Made by a program: the position numbers and the translations under genes. Source: Flavobacterium sp. UBA7663 (GTDB lineage Bacteria > Bacteroidota > Bacteroidia > Flavobacteriales > Flavobacteriaceae). Taken from it: DNA of 64,000 bases. Below are positions 26,219 to 35,791 of the stretch, piece after piece. The stretch is from assembly GCF_002483315.1 (NCBI RefSeq), contig NZ_DLHR01000015.1, forward strand, positions 1 through 64,000. Reading direction: 5' to 3'. The notes below the pieces were generated by a model, which was not told the DNA's origin, did no database searches, and saw only the letters and a list, made by a program, of their open reading frames with translations. Each line of letters starts with the position of its first letter. The stretch's first letter is position 1.

Positions 26219-29200
26219 TTAATTTGTGATTGATGAATTACGTTTTGCTTCTTCTCCTTTGATAAAGTCTAATTCTTTTTGAGCTTCTTCGATTACATCT
26301 GTATACTCTTTGAAGTTTTCAATTACACTTTCTAAAATGTAAGTCGCTTGGAAACTATCTTTTAATCCGTAGAAGTTTTTCGCCATAATTACTAAGCTCT
26401 TCGCTCCATAATATTTATAACCTGAGTAATCTTTAGCGATTTTTTGCACCACAACATTTGACGGTTCAAACTTGCCTTCTTTATTTTTAAAATACGCATC
26501 GTAATACAAAGCTTCGGCTGCTAATTCTCCTTTTGCGATTTTTTGCAATTTAGCATACGCTTCTTTCGCTTTAGCTTCATCATTTGTTTTAATAGCAGAA
26601 CGCGCTACGATAATTTGAGCATCACTTTTAATTCTATCATCGATTTTGTCGTTTTTCAATACTTTATCGGCATAGATAACGGCATTCGTAAAATCTTGTT
26701 TTTCGTAATACGATTTCATCAAATTAGATTGTGCATACGTAGTATTTTGAGGAAACTCAGCTTCTGTTTCCAGACGTTTTAAAACTGGAATAGCACTATC
26801 GTAATTTTTAGCTTTTAAATGCACTTGACACAAACGTGCTAAAGCTTGTTCTGTAAATTCGTTTCTTGGTTTAGCCACTACAAACTCATAATGTTTCACA
26901 GAATTTGATTCTAAGTTATCTGCAAAATACAATTGTGCTAAGTAGAAATTCGCTTTCAAAGCATGTAATCCGTTTGGAAATTTGCTCACATAACTTGAGA
27001 AACCTGAAATAGCTTGTTTACTGTTGTTTTGTAAATATTGTTTTTCGGCCGATTCGTAAGTATCGTTATCTAAATCAGCATCTGAAACTTCAATAAATGA
27101 AAGTGTTTTTACCCAATCAGCATATTCATCCACTTGACCTTTATCTACATAAATTAAACGAGCTGTTGAAACTGCTTCAATAGATTCTGGTGAATTTGGA
27201 TATTCTGATACTACTTTTTTGAACTTCGCTAATGCTAAATCTTCTTTGCTTGAGTTATAGTAAATCAAACCTTGTTTTAAAATCGCTTTTGCTACATACG
27301 AACTCGATTTATATCCAGTGATTAATTTATCATACGTTGCAATTCCTTTGTCGTTCTGATTTTGATTTACGTAAGTATTTCCTAACTCATACAAAGCATC
27401 ATCTGCATATTGAGAGGTTGGATATGTTTTTACAAATTTCTCTAAATCTTCAATTTTACGATCTGGTTTGCTTACAAATCCGTAGCTAATTCCTTTTTGA
27501 AATGCCGCATAATCAGCATCAACACTTTTCATGTCGATGGCTTTGTTGTAAGCATCCATTGCTGGCCAATATTTTGCTGCCATGAAATTACAATCACCCA
27601 AACGCAAATACGCATCGGTTAAACGAATTTTATCCTCTTTTACCGATTTGGTATACGAATCGAAATATTGAATCGCATTTTCATATTCTTTTAACTTGAA
27701 ATACGAATACGCTAAGTTGTAATTTGCATTTGCGTATTCTGGAGTATTTGAAGCTTCAGCTGAATTTAAAAACTGTTTGAAACTCAATTTAGCTTCTTCA
27801 AACTGATCTAAATTGTATTCGGTTTCCGCTTTCCAAAAAGTAGCTCTTGCGGTGAACTTTGCGTCTTTATTTTCGGCTAACGATTTTTTAAATAACGCAT
27901 AAGCACCTTTGTAATCGCCATCGGTATACAATTCTAAACCTCTGTAAAACGTTACTTTTTGATACGCTAATTTATTTTCTGGTGTTTTACTTTTTTCTAA
28001 TAAAACCAACGCTTCTTTATAATTTTTTGAAGTGATATACGAACTAATCAACAACGTATTGATTTCCGATTTATAAGGCGTATTTGGATATTTAGCCACG
28101 TAAGCATTTAATACTTCAGGAACCGATTGATAAGGATTTCCGATTTCGTAACTCAATTTCGCATAATTCAAATACGCATCTTCTTGAATTTTTAAATCAA
28201 ATTCCATTTCAGAAGCCGTTTTGAAAGCATTTAACGCTTGTTGTTTTTTATCGGTTTTCAAATAACTTTCTGCTAAATGATAATACGCATTTTGTGCTAC
28301 TGCATCATTTCCGCCAATAATTTTATTGAATTGCGAAATTGCGTTTTCATAATCTTTTTGTTGGTAATAGGTGTAACCTAATTGATAAAAATCGGTATTA
28401 TTCCATTTTCCTTTTTTTCCATTATAGGCCAATAAATATGGAAGCGCTTTATCATATTGTTTTAAATTAAAATAACTTTCTCCAATGATTTTTGATAATT
28501 CACTTTTTTCTTCACCTTTAGATTTTGGCATTTGTTCTAAACCTAAATCAATTGCTTTTTGGAAATTTCCAAGCTTGAAATTCATATCGGCTTGAAAATA
28601 ACCCATTTTTTCTTTGTACTTGTCTTGGTCAGAAACTTGCTCGAAATATTGATTCGCACTTTTATAATCATCTGTTTCATAAGACATATAACCTAAATAA
28701 TATTTCGCCTGACTTCCAAAAGTCTTCGAATTCACTACTTGGTTGAAGTATTTTGTAGCTTCTTTTGTGTTTTTTGCCGTGAAATACGCATAACCTTTTT
28801 GGAAATTGTATTTTTCTCTATCGGCTTGCGACATGCTATTCGAATCCGCTTTATCAAACCATTCTAATGATTTTGGATAATTTCCTTGATCAAAATAATA
28901 ATGCGCTACTTCGATATATGCTTGATTAGTCTTTGTACTCGTTGGATAATCTTCCACAAAACTTTCTACCAAAACATCGGCTCCCATTTGATTCAAACGA
29001 ATAGCGCAATTAGCAATATAGTAAGCACAATCCGATTCCACTTCCATATTATCAGTTTTCGATTTTACCTTGTCGAATAAAATTTGGGCTGCTTGATATT
29101 GCTTGTCTTTATACAATTCAACTGCTCTGTTGAACTCCGTTAATTCGTGTGTATAGACAGAAGATTGTTGGGCAAAAAGTGTTCCCGAAAAGAACAACAC

Positions 29201-29230
29201 TAAAAAAGAAAGTTTTAAATACTTTATCAT
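26219..29230 (-). CDS. large exported tetratricopeptide-repeat protein
   Basis: A 1003-residue exported protein with a signal peptide (MIKYLKLSFLVLFFSGTLFAQ). The rest is almost wholly helix-turn-helix repeats of 34-40 residues. Typical units are A.YY.A...Y..GNY..A...F and YAKVSYEIGNPYQSV-like, of TPR/Sel1 or YbgF/BamD type. More than twenty repeats can be counted roughly. It should form a long periplasmic solenoid for protein-protein contacts. It has no catalytic motif. It is first in a two-gene unit with the outer-membrane barrel at 24400-26151 and is divergent from ftsE. Confidence 0.85.
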   Translation of the reverse strand: MIKYLKLSFLVLFFSGTLFAQQSSVYTHELTEFNRAVELYKDKQYQAAQILFDKVKSKTDNMEVESDCAYYIANCAIRLNQMGADVLVESFVEDYPTSTKTNQAYIEVAHYYFDQGNYPKSLEWFDKADSNSMSQADREKYNFQKGYAYFTAKNTKEATKYFNQVVNSKTFGSQAKYYLGYMSYETDDYKSANQYFEQVSDQDKYKEKMGYFQADMNFKLGNFQKAIDLGLEQMPKSKGEEKSELSKIIGESYFNLKQYDKALPYLLAYNGKKGKWNNTDFYQLGYTYYQQKDYENAISQFNKIIGGNDAVAQNAYYHLAESYLKTDKKQQALNAFKTASEMEFDLKIQEDAYLNYAKLSYEIGNPYQSVPEVLNAYVAKYPNTPYKSEINTLLISSYITSKNYKEALVLLEKSKTPENKLAYQKVTFYRGLELYTDGDYKGAYALFKKSLAENKDAKFTARATFWKAETEYNLDQFEEAKLSFKQFLNSAEASNTPEYANANYNLAYSYFKLKEYENAIQYFDSYTKSVKEDKIRLTDAYLRLGDCNFMAAKYWPAMDAYNKAIDMKSVDADYAAFQKGISYGFVSKPDRKIEDLEKFVKTYPTSQYADDALYELGNTYVNQNQNDKGIATYDKLITGYKSSSYVAKAILKQGLIYYNSSKEDLALAKFKKVVSEYPNSPESIEAVSTARLIYVDKGQVDEYADWVKTLSFIEVSDADLDNDTYESAEKQYLQNNSKQAISGFSSYVSKFPNGLHALKANFYLAQLYFADNLESNSVKHYEFVVAKPRNEFTEQALARLCQVHLKAKNYDSAIPVLKRLETEAEFPQNTTYAQSNLMKSYYEKQDFTNAVIYADKVLKNDKIDDRIKSDAQIIVARSAIKTNDEAKAKEAYAKLQKIAKGELAAEALYYDAYFKNKEGKFEPSNVVVQKIAKDYSGYKYYGAKSLVIMAKNFYGLKDSFQATYILESVIENFKEYTDVIEEAQKELDFIKGEEAKRNSSITN

Positions 29231-29252
29231 TTGATTCGTTATTTATAAGTTC

Positions 29253-29260
29253 CAAATATA
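29253..29260 (-). promoter_or_regulatory. candidate -7 element of the TPR/barrel operon
   Basis: TATATTTG on the minus strand, 22 bases upstream of the ATG at 29230, matches TAnnTTTG fully. No -33 TTG was found. Confidence 0.45.
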
Positions 29261-29365
29261 AGGCTTATTGAAAGTATTAACGAAGGTTCTTAACATATTA
29301 TTGTACAATTTTTGAACATAGTTTTTAACCAAATACACAATTTTTAATTGAAATCAACTTAAAAT

Positions 29366-29396
29366 TTTGATACAGAACCATAAGTTATTACTTTTA
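29366..29396 (+). promoter_or_regulatory. promoter of ftsE
   Basis: TTTG (29366-29369), 19 bases of spacer, then TACTTTTA (29389-29396), one base off the -7 consensus. The ATG is at 29419, giving a short leader. Confidence 0.55.
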
Positions 29397-29418
29397 CATT
29401 TTAAAATCCATCAAAAAT

Positions 29419-30102
29419 ATGTCACAAACAGTTCTATCCTTAAAAAACGTAACGATTTATCAAGATAAAAATCCGGTTTTAACCGATGTAAACATCGATG
29501 TAAAACATGGTGAGTTTCTTTATTTAATTGGTAGAACAGGTTCGGGAAAAAGTAGTTTTTTAAAAACATTGTATGCTGATTTAGCCTTAACAGACGGCGA
29601 AGGAAGCATTGTAGATTACGATTTAACTACTTTAAAAGAAAACGACATTCCGTATTTAAGAAGAAAATTAGGAGTGGTTTTCCAAGACTTTAAATTACTT
29701 TCTGACAGAAGTGTAAAGGAAAATCTATTATTCGTTCTTAAAGCAACTGGCTGGACAGAAAAAGAAGAAATGGAAGTTAAAATCGAGGAAGTTTTAGATA
29801 AAGTTGGAATGAAAGGTTTTGCTAATAAAATGCCACACCAACTTTCTGGTGGAGAACAACAGCGTGTTGGGATTGCAAGAGCCTTACTTAACGATCCTGA
29901 AATCATTTTAGCTGATGAACCAACAGGAAACCTTGACCCGCAAACTAGTGTGGAAATCATGGAAGTACTTCGTAAAATTAACGCAAATGGAAAAACCATT
30001 TTAATGGCCACTCACGATTATGCATTAGTTTTAAAATACCCTTCAAAAACTTTAAAATTTGAAGGTGGAAAAATGTTTGAAGTAGTTCAAAGATCGGTGT
30101 AA
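29419..30102 (+). CDS. ftsE: cell division ATP-binding protein FtsE
   Basis: The ATPase of the FtsEX complex, which controls peptidoglycan hydrolases at the division site. The 227-residue ABC protein has Walker A GRTGSGKS (38-45), a Q-loop (VVFQDFKLL), the signature LSGGEQQRVGIARAL and Walker B IILADEPTGNLD, followed by MATHDYALV. It resembles FtsE more than LolD by the RRKLGVVFQDFKLL stretch, but the two are close relatives. No ftsX is adjacent. Instead a glycosyltransferase starts at the base after the stop codon, so the two are translationally linked. Confidence 0.85.
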   Translation: MSQTVLSLKNVTIYQDKNPVLTDVNIDVKHGEFLYLIGRTGSGKSSFLKTLYADLALTDGEGSIVDYDLTTLKENDIPYLRRKLGVVFQDFKLLSDRSVKENLLFVLKATGWTEKEEMEVKIEEVLDKVGMKGFANKMPHQLSGGEQQRVGIARALLNDPEIILADEPTGNLDPQTSVEIMEVLRKINANGKTILMATHDYALVLKYPSKTLKFEGGKMFEVVQRSV

Positions 30103-30990
30103 ATGCTATCGATTTTAATAACGATATACCATTACAATCTTTTGCCATTAGTAAAAGAAATTCATCAACAATGTCTTGATTTAGGAATCGATTTTGAGAT
30201 TTTAACACAAGATGACGCCTCAAATTCGATTCATAATTTAGAGAACGAGAAAATCAATTTACTTTCTCATTGTAGTTATGTTTCTTTGGAGAAAAATGTA
30301 GGTTATCGTGAAAATAAAAATATTTTAGTTGGTCAATCTCAATATGAAAATTTACTAATTTTAGATGGCGATTGTGTTTTACCTTTTCCTAATTTCATAA
30401 AAAATTACATTGATCAAATTCCTGATTACGAAGTAGTATATGGTGGAAGAATTCATGCTGAAAAAGCGCCTTCAAACCAACAATTACTTCGCTGGAAATA
30501 TGGCAAATTCATGGAAGACCAAACAGTCGACCAGAGAAATAAAAATACCTATCGAGCGACTTTGTTCAATAATACTTTGATAAAAAAATCGGTTTTTAAT
30601 CGCATTAAATTTGATAGTTCTTTTAAAAAATATGGTCACGATGACACACTTTTTTCTTTTGAACTTCAAAAAATGAACGCTAAAATCAAACATATTCATA
30701 ATCCAGTTCAACATGATGATATTGATACCAATGTCGTTTATGTTGAAAAGACAAAAAACTCGTTAGATAATTTATACTTACTATATAAAAAACAGCTTAT
30801 TACTAAAGAATACAGCAAAATGGTTAACTTAGTTTCTAAGTTACATACTTTTAAAATTACATATTTACTAGCTGTTTTGTATTCGGTTTTTGGGAAATTT
30901 TTAGAGCATCAACTTAAAGGAAATAATCCGTCTTTGTTTGTTTTCAATGTGTTTCGATTAACTTATTTTAGTAAAATTTATATTGGATGA
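30103..30990 (+). CDS. glycosyltransferase family 2 protein
   Basis: A 295-residue GT-A fold glycosyltransferase. The N-terminus shows LITIYHYNLLPLV, then FEILTQDDASNS (the first acidic motif), GYRENKNILV and the metal-binding DxD in LILDGDCVLPF (~85-95). Donor and acceptor are unknown. The ATG directly follows the ftsE stop, and the end overlaps the next glycosyltransferase by 4 bases, so ftsE and the two glycosyltransferases form one coupled unit. This gene links the division gene to the surface-polysaccharide island. Confidence 0.85.
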   Translation: MLSILITIYHYNLLPLVKEIHQQCLDLGIDFEILTQDDASNSIHNLENEKINLLSHCSYVSLEKNVGYRENKNILVGQSQYENLLILDGDCVLPFPNFIKNYIDQIPDYEVVYGGRIHAEKAPSNQQLLRWKYGKFMEDQTVDQRNKNTYRATLFNNTLIKKSVFNRIKFDSSFKKYGHDDTLFSFELQKMNAKIKHIHNPVQHDDIDTNVVYVEKTKNSLDNLYLLYKKQLITKEYSKMVNLVSKLHTFKITYLLAVLYSVFGKFLEHQLKGNNPSLFVFNVFRLTYFSKIYIG

Positions 30991-32144
30991 AAATACTGAT
31001 TATCAATAATTTTAATAGTGAAAATCGACTTGGAGGAGTTGAAAACTATTTGCATGAATTGATTCAGTATTCCGAAAAAAACAATTCTAATTACATCTTT
31101 AAATGGTTTGGGAAGGATAAAATAAAAACCAATTGGGTTGAAAAATTCTACCACAAAACCATCACTCAAGAAATTATTCGAGAAATTGAAAGTTTTCAAC
31201 CTAATGTAATTCACTGTTTTAGCATTGGCGCACCAGTAACGCCGCATTTTATGGAATTTGCAAAATCTAAAGGAATTCCGATTGTGTTTTCTTTTCGCGA
31301 TTATTATTACATCTGTCCAAAAAATTACATGCTGAATGATAAAAATGAAGTGCTTCACAAGCATGAAAATGCTTTGGAATGCATTTTACATCATCAACCA
31401 AAACGAAATATTTTGTTTGACACTTTGTTGTATTTAAAACAATCGCATCATAAAAGTATTATCAAAAAACATATTGATTATTTTTTAACGCCATCAGAAA
31501 ACTTAACGCAATTTGTCTCAAACCATTTTAAAAAAGAAGGTAAAACATTAGCAAATCCAATACTTATAGAGCAAAACCAAAATTCCAATTCAGAAGGAAA
31601 CTATATTTTGTTTGTTGGGCGATTGGTTCCTGAAAAAGGGATTTTGACTTTATTAAAAGCATTTCAAAACATTTCAAAACAATTTCCAAACGAAAAATTA
31701 TGGATTGTTGGCGATGGAAATCAAATAGAAGAACTTCAGAATTTTACAAAAAATAATAATCTGCAAAACGTTTTATTTTTAGGAAACAAATCACGTGAAG
31801 AATTACAAGAAATTTATGCTAATTCCAAATTTTCAGTGATACCGAGTGAATATTTAGAAGCGTATGGTAATGTAATTTTAGAAAGTTTCGCTTTTGGAAA
31901 AACAGTAATCACAAGTAATTTAATTGGAATTAAAGAGGAAATTGAGCAAAACAATGTTGGACTAACTTATTCTTTCAAAAATCAGAAAGCATTGGAAGAA
32001 AAAATGGTCGAACTTCTTTCAAATTCAGGTTTAAAAAGCAAATTAGAAAATAACATCCCAAATTATTTAGTTACAAAGACCTTTGCAAAACATTTTTCAG
32101 ATTTAGTAAACGTTTATGAAAATTTACTTAGTAGAAATCGCTAA
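30987..32144 (+). CDS. glycosyltransferase family 4 protein
   Basis: A 385-residue GT-B glycosyltransferase. The N-terminal domain has a Gly-rich acceptor loop, RLGGVENYLHEL (~13-24). The C-terminal domain starts at ILFVGRLVPEKGILTLLKAF (~208-227). It carries the GT4 nucleotide-sugar motif SEYLEAYGNVILESFAFG, with the two spaced glutamates (E-x7-E type). It begins within the stop of the preceding GT2 (ATGA overlap). Its 3' end overlaps the convergent ketoisomerase gene by 21 bases. Confidence 0.9.
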   Translation: MKILIINNFNSENRLGGVENYLHELIQYSEKNNSNYIFKWFGKDKIKTNWVEKFYHKTITQEIIREIESFQPNVIHCFSIGAPVTPHFMEFAKSKGIPIVFSFRDYYYICPKNYMLNDKNEVLHKHENALECILHHQPKRNILFDTLLYLKQSHHKSIIKKHIDYFLTPSENLTQFVSNHFKKEGKTLANPILIEQNQNSNSEGNYILFVGRLVPEKGILTLLKAFQNISKQFPNEKLWIVGDGNQIEELQNFTKNNNLQNVLFLGNKSREELQEIYANSKFSVIPSEYLEAYGNVILESFAFGKTVITSNLIGIKEEIEQNNVGLTYSFKNQKALEEKMVELLSNSGLKSKLENNIPNYLVTKTFAKHFSDLVNVYENLLSRNR

Positions 32145-32519
32145 AAAATCTTCAAATTCTCTGATGTAATCCGCTTCTTCGAACACATCAGAAGCCACCA
32201 CCAAACAAACTGCTCCCGAAGAAAAGTTTTTCAATTCACGCCAAATACCATTGGTAATTAATAAACCTTCAAAAGGTTTGTTTAAAGTAACTATTTTTTC
32301 CTCTTTTCCGTCGTTTAAGATAACATCAAAACTTCCTGAAAGCGCTACTAAAAACTGTTGCAATTTTTTATGTGCATGTCCGCCACGTTCTGCTCCAGCA
32401 GGAACATCATACAAATAGTAAACGCGTTTGATTTCAAACGGCACCACTTCCTTTTCGATAACGGATAAATTACCTCTTGGGTCTTCAATCTTAGGGATAT
32501 TTACAATTTTAATTTCCAT
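32124..32519 (-). CDS. FdtA/QdtA-type sugar 3,4-ketoisomerase (WxcM-like cupin)
   Basis: Predicted to isomerise dTDP-4-keto-6-deoxyglucose to the 3-keto sugar, the step before 3-amino-3,6-dideoxyhexose formation. The 131-residue cupin has RGNLSVIE (15-22), the strongly conserved KRVYYLYDVPAGAERGGHAH, ending at residue 50, and GIWRELKNFSSGAVCLVLAS-like residues near 91-110. H48 and H50 fit the paired catalytic histidines known in FdtA. 4-epimer specificity (FdtA or QdtA) cannot be read from the sequence. It is downstream of and overlaps (11 bases) a glycosyltransferase on the same strand. An FdtB-like aminotransferase lies 3.3 kb away. Confidence 0.88.
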   Translation of the reverse strand: MEIKIVNIPKIEDPRGNLSVIEKEVVPFEIKRVYYLYDVPAGAERGGHAHKKLQQFLVALSGSFDVILNDGKEEKIVTLNKPFEGLLITNGIWRELKNFSSGAVCLVVASDVFEEADYIREFEDFLAISTK

Positions 32520-33579
32520 AATTTAACATCTGTAACCATTGGTTTACTACAACTTCCGACTGAAATTTTGCAACACTCGAAACCGAGGTATTTTTGCAAT
32601 TTTGATATAAAATTTCGTCTTCAACAAAGATATTCATTTTGTGAGTTAATTCAGTGAAATTCTGATTTTCTACTAAAATCCCATTGTGATGATTGATAAT
32701 CATTTCGTTTGGACCGCTTTCGCAATCGAATGAAATTACTGGAATTCCCAAACTTAATGATTCTAAAATAGTCATCGGAAAACCTTCGTATTGACTAGAC
32801 AAAACCGAAAACTTTGCATTGGAAATATAATCCCAAACATTTTCTTTAAAACCTAACAAATGAACTTTAGTTTCTAATTTCAAATCTAAAATTTTCTTTT
32901 TTAATTTGTCTTGCTCTTCTCCAGTTCCTAAGATTACCAAATGAATATTTTTCTGAGACAAATTAGAATTAGAATAACTTTCAATTAGCTTATCAAATTG
33001 TTTTAATTGAACTAATCTTCCAACCGCAATAACATATTCAAAAGATAATTTTTCAGTAGTTGAATACGAACGAATTGAAACCGAATTTGGAATAACTTCA
33101 ACTGATTTAGCTTCAAATTTAGTTTCAATTTTTTGTTTGATAAAACTGGAAACCGCTACAATTTTATGTGCTTTTTGAAGTATTTGCTTTGCAATCCTAT
33201 TATTATCAGTCAAATACGTTTCCAATCTACTACTATGAATGGTATAAATAAACTTTAGATTGCAATAAATAAAATTCAAAAACACCCACTCCATTTTTGG
33301 ATTGATACGATGACGAAAATCGATTACGTAATCAAATTGCTGGTTTTTTAGGTAATTTCGTAATTTAAAATACTTAACAAACTTCGAAAATTGTCCAAAA
33401 GCTACTAATTTCCCACCAAACTCATAATCAATTTTGTCTTCTAAAACCAAAGTATGTACTTCTATTCCAGCATCATGAAGTATTTTTGTTGTAGTTCCAA
33501 AAACCCTTTCCAAACCACCTTCAGCCAATTTATAGCCAACAATGGCTACTTTTAATGGTTTTTTTGAGTGGTTTTTCAT
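32509..33579 (-). CDS. glycosyltransferase family 4 protein
   Basis: A 356-residue GT-B enzyme. KLAEGGLERVF (~17-27) is the N-terminal acceptor-side loop. IAVGRLVQLKQFDKLIESY (~185-203) starts the C-terminal domain. SSQYEGFPMTILESLSLG (~262-279) is the GT4 donor motif, with two glutamates seven residues apart. Substrates are unknown. The gene ends inside the start of the ketoisomerase gene and is divergent from a GT2 gene 53 bases away. The tight packing is typical of polysaccharide islands. Confidence 0.9.
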   Translation of the reverse strand: MKNHSKKPLKVAIVGYKLAEGGLERVFGTTTKILHDAGIEVHTLVLEDKIDYEFGGKLVAFGQFSKFVKYFKLRNYLKNQQFDYVIDFRHRINPKMEWVFLNFIYCNLKFIYTIHSSRLETYLTDNNRIAKQILQKAHKIVAVSSFIKQKIETKFEAKSVEVIPNSVSIRSYSTTEKLSFEYVIAVGRLVQLKQFDKLIESYSNSNLSQKNIHLVILGTGEEQDKLKKKILDLKLETKVHLLGFKENVWDYISNAKFSVLSSQYEGFPMTILESLSLGIPVISFDCESGPNEMIINHHNGILVENQNFTELTHKMNIFVEDEILYQNCKNTSVSSVAKFQSEVVVNQWLQMLNYGN

Positions 33580-33632
33580 TTCGGTTGAATTAGTTTAGTA
33601 ATTTAGCATAAAAATAGATTTAAAAACCCAAT

Positions 33633-34508
33633 ATGCAAAATTTTCCGCTTGTTAGTGTTATTTGTTTGTCTTACAATCACGAAGCTTACGTAGTGGAAGC
33701 CTTGAATTCTGTCATTAATCAAACCTACCCAAATATTGAATTACTAATTGCAGATGATTGTAGTGACGATAATTCGATCGAAGTAATTAAAGATTGGGTA
33801 AAAAATCATCCTGAAGTACATTTTTCTTCTAATGAAAAGAATTTGGGCAACACCAAAACCTTTAATCAATTGGCTAAAAAAGCAAAAGGCGAATTTATCA
33901 TTGATTTAGCCGCAGATGATTTATTAGTTCCTAATTGCATTGAAAAACAAGTCACAACTTTTCAAAATTCTAAATATAAAAATCTGGGGATTGTTTACGG
34001 AAATTTAATCGAAATCGATGAAAACGGTAACTTCCTAAATAATTATTACAACGAAGAAGATCGCCCAGAAAGTGGAGATATTTACAGAATGGTTGTAGGA
34101 AGAACAACCAAAATTTGTTCGGTTTCTTCAATGATTAAAAAATCGGTTTTGGAAAAATTGGAATATTATGACGAAGATTTGGCCTACGAAGATTTAGATT
34201 TATGGATTAGAACTTCCAGAGATTTTGAATTTGAATACATTTCTGAAATTCTGGCAAAAAAAAGAATTGTTTCTGATTCATTAAGTTCTCATTTTTTGAT
34301 TGAAAACAATTTGAGAGCAAAAAAGTTAAACGAATCTACTTTGAGAATTTTAGTCAAAGCATATCATTTAAACAAAACAAAAGACGAGCACAAAGCGTTG
34401 TTGGGAAGAATTCGATTTGAAATGTATAAGTTTATAAAAGCGAAACACTTCAAGTTACTTTTTAAGCTTTTGTTATTGGAAATCAAGGTACGTTTGAAAA
34501 ACATTTAA
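33633..34508 (+). CDS. glycosyltransferase family 2 protein
   Basis: A 291-residue GT-A glycosyltransferase with the classic family 2 opening VSVICLSYNHEAYVVEALNS, the segment NQTYPNIELLIADDCSDDNS (~30-49) and the metal-binding IDLAADDLLVPNC (~89-101). YDEDLAYEDLDLWIR (~178-192) supplies the ED catalytic-base motif. It is a lone plus-strand gene between two minus-strand groups. Its 3' end overlaps the convergent flippase gene by 4 bases. Confidence 0.9.
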   Translation: MQNFPLVSVICLSYNHEAYVVEALNSVINQTYPNIELLIADDCSDDNSIEVIKDWVKNHPEVHFSSNEKNLGNTKTFNQLAKKAKGEFIIDLAADDLLVPNCIEKQVTTFQNSKYKNLGIVYGNLIEIDENGNFLNNYYNEEDRPESGDIYRMVVGRTTKICSVSSMIKKSVLEKLEYYDEDLAYEDLDLWIRTSRDFEFEYISEILAKKRIVSDSLSSHFLIENNLRAKKLNESTLRILVKAYHLNKTKDEHKALLGRIRFEMYKFIKAKHFKLLFKLLLLEIKVRLKNI

Positions 34509-35791
34509 GACTTAAAAATAACTTTTCTAAAATAGACAACCAAAGCTAAAAAGTAAACTACATAAGTAGCAGCATAACTAATTACAGCTCCAATCGCACC
34601 ATAAATTGGAATCCAAAACCAAGAAGCAACAAAAAAGACTAAAAATGATATACTTTCAGTGAGAAGATAGCCTTTTAAGTCTTTAATTACATAAAATCGA
34701 ATTCCTAAAATTAGTGACATTGCTTTGAAAAAATCTCCAATAAGTTGCCAAGCAAATAATTCTCTCACTTGATAAAAATCAGATGTTAGCAATAATTTAA
34801 TTATAAAATCTTTGCAGAAAAAAACACCAATTAAAGTAATTAAAAAAACAGGAATAACTTGTTTAAAAAACTTAGTTGTAATAGCTATTTTTTCATGTTC
34901 AGAAGAGGTTTTGATTAATTCTGGCAAGAAATAAAAACTTACTAAAGTTGAAATAAACATGAAATAAAATCCCGAAATTCTCTGCATCGCCTCAAACCAA
35001 CCTGAAGCTTCAATAGAAACTTCTTTAGCTATAAGATTTCGAATAAAAATGTATAAAACAGGAGTTAAAACAGCCGTAAAAAGCGACATAATTCCAAATG
35101 GAATCAATCCTTTTAAAACACTGAAATCGATTTGAATTCTTTTGAAAATAATTCCAAAAGAAAACTCTTTAAAAAAATAAAAACTTGAAAATAAAAACAA
35201 TAAAAAAGAAGTTATGGAAATGGAAACCAAAGCACCAAATACTCCATAAAACCAAATAAAAACAAATGAAGTAAGCAAACTAGCAATGTAACCATAAATC
35301 GAAATCAATGTTACTTTTTTGTAATAACTAAAACCATTTAAAACCGTAATAAAAAAGAGATGTAAAACTTGAAATGGAAGAAAAAAAGCAACAAAATTTA
35401 AAATAAAATTATACTCCGATTGGCGATTGAAAATCATTTTTCCGAAATACGAATTTCCAAAAATTAAAACGGTAGAAATTAAAAGCGAGAAAAACAAAAG
35501 TGTCCAAAAAATAAGGCGTACAAAATAATTTAATTTTACTCTATCTTGATGATTTTTAGCAACATTTTGTAAAACGCCATTCTGAATTCCGAGTGTTCCA
35601 ACAGATTCTAATAATGATGTAAAACTTCTCAAATTTCCCATCAAAGCCATTCCTGAAGGACCAACAAAATAAGCAATTACTTTAGATGACAAAAAACCAG
35701 TAATTAATCGTACAAGAATGCTAAAACTACTTAGCGAAGTAACTTTAAACAATTGGTTTTGACTTATTTTTTTAAAAATATCCAAAATCAA
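34505..35791 (-). CDS. Wzx-type O-antigen/polysaccharide flippase (MOP superfamily)
   Basis: A 428-residue inner-membrane protein with about twelve hydrophobic segments and few charged loops, the pattern of Wzx/oligosaccharide flippases. It should move undecaprenyl-linked repeat units across the membrane. The N-terminal GPSGMALMGNLRSF stretch is typical of O-antigen translocases of the WzxE-like group. It follows the FdtB-like aminotransferase with a 4-base overlap, so flipping and precursor synthesis are co-expressed. No wzy polymerase is seen in the window. Confidence 0.88.
   Translation of the reverse strand: MILDIFKKISQNQLFKVTSLSSFSILVRLITGFLSSKVIAYFVGPSGMALMGNLRSFTSLLESVGTLGIQNGVLQNVAKNHQDRVKLNYFVRLIFWTLLFFSLLISTVLIFGNSYFGKMIFNRQSEYNFILNFVAFFLPFQVLHLFFITVLNGFSYYKKVTLISIYGYIASLLTSFVFIWFYGVFGALVSISITSFLLFLFSSFYFFKEFSFGIIFKRIQIDFSVLKGLIPFGIMSLFTAVLTPVLYIFIRNLIAKEVSIEASGWFEAMQRISGFYFMFISTLVSFYFLPELIKTSSEHEKIAITTKFFKQVIPVFLITLIGVFFCKDFIIKLLLTSDFYQVRELFAWQLIGDFFKAMSLILGIRFYVIKDLKGYLLTESISFLVFFVASWFWIPIYGAIGAVISYAATYVVYFLALVVYFRKVIFKS

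Noticed and set aside
29616..30011. Minus-strand open frame of 131 codons inside ftsE
   Set aside because: FtsE on the other strand has every ABC motif; this is a shadow.
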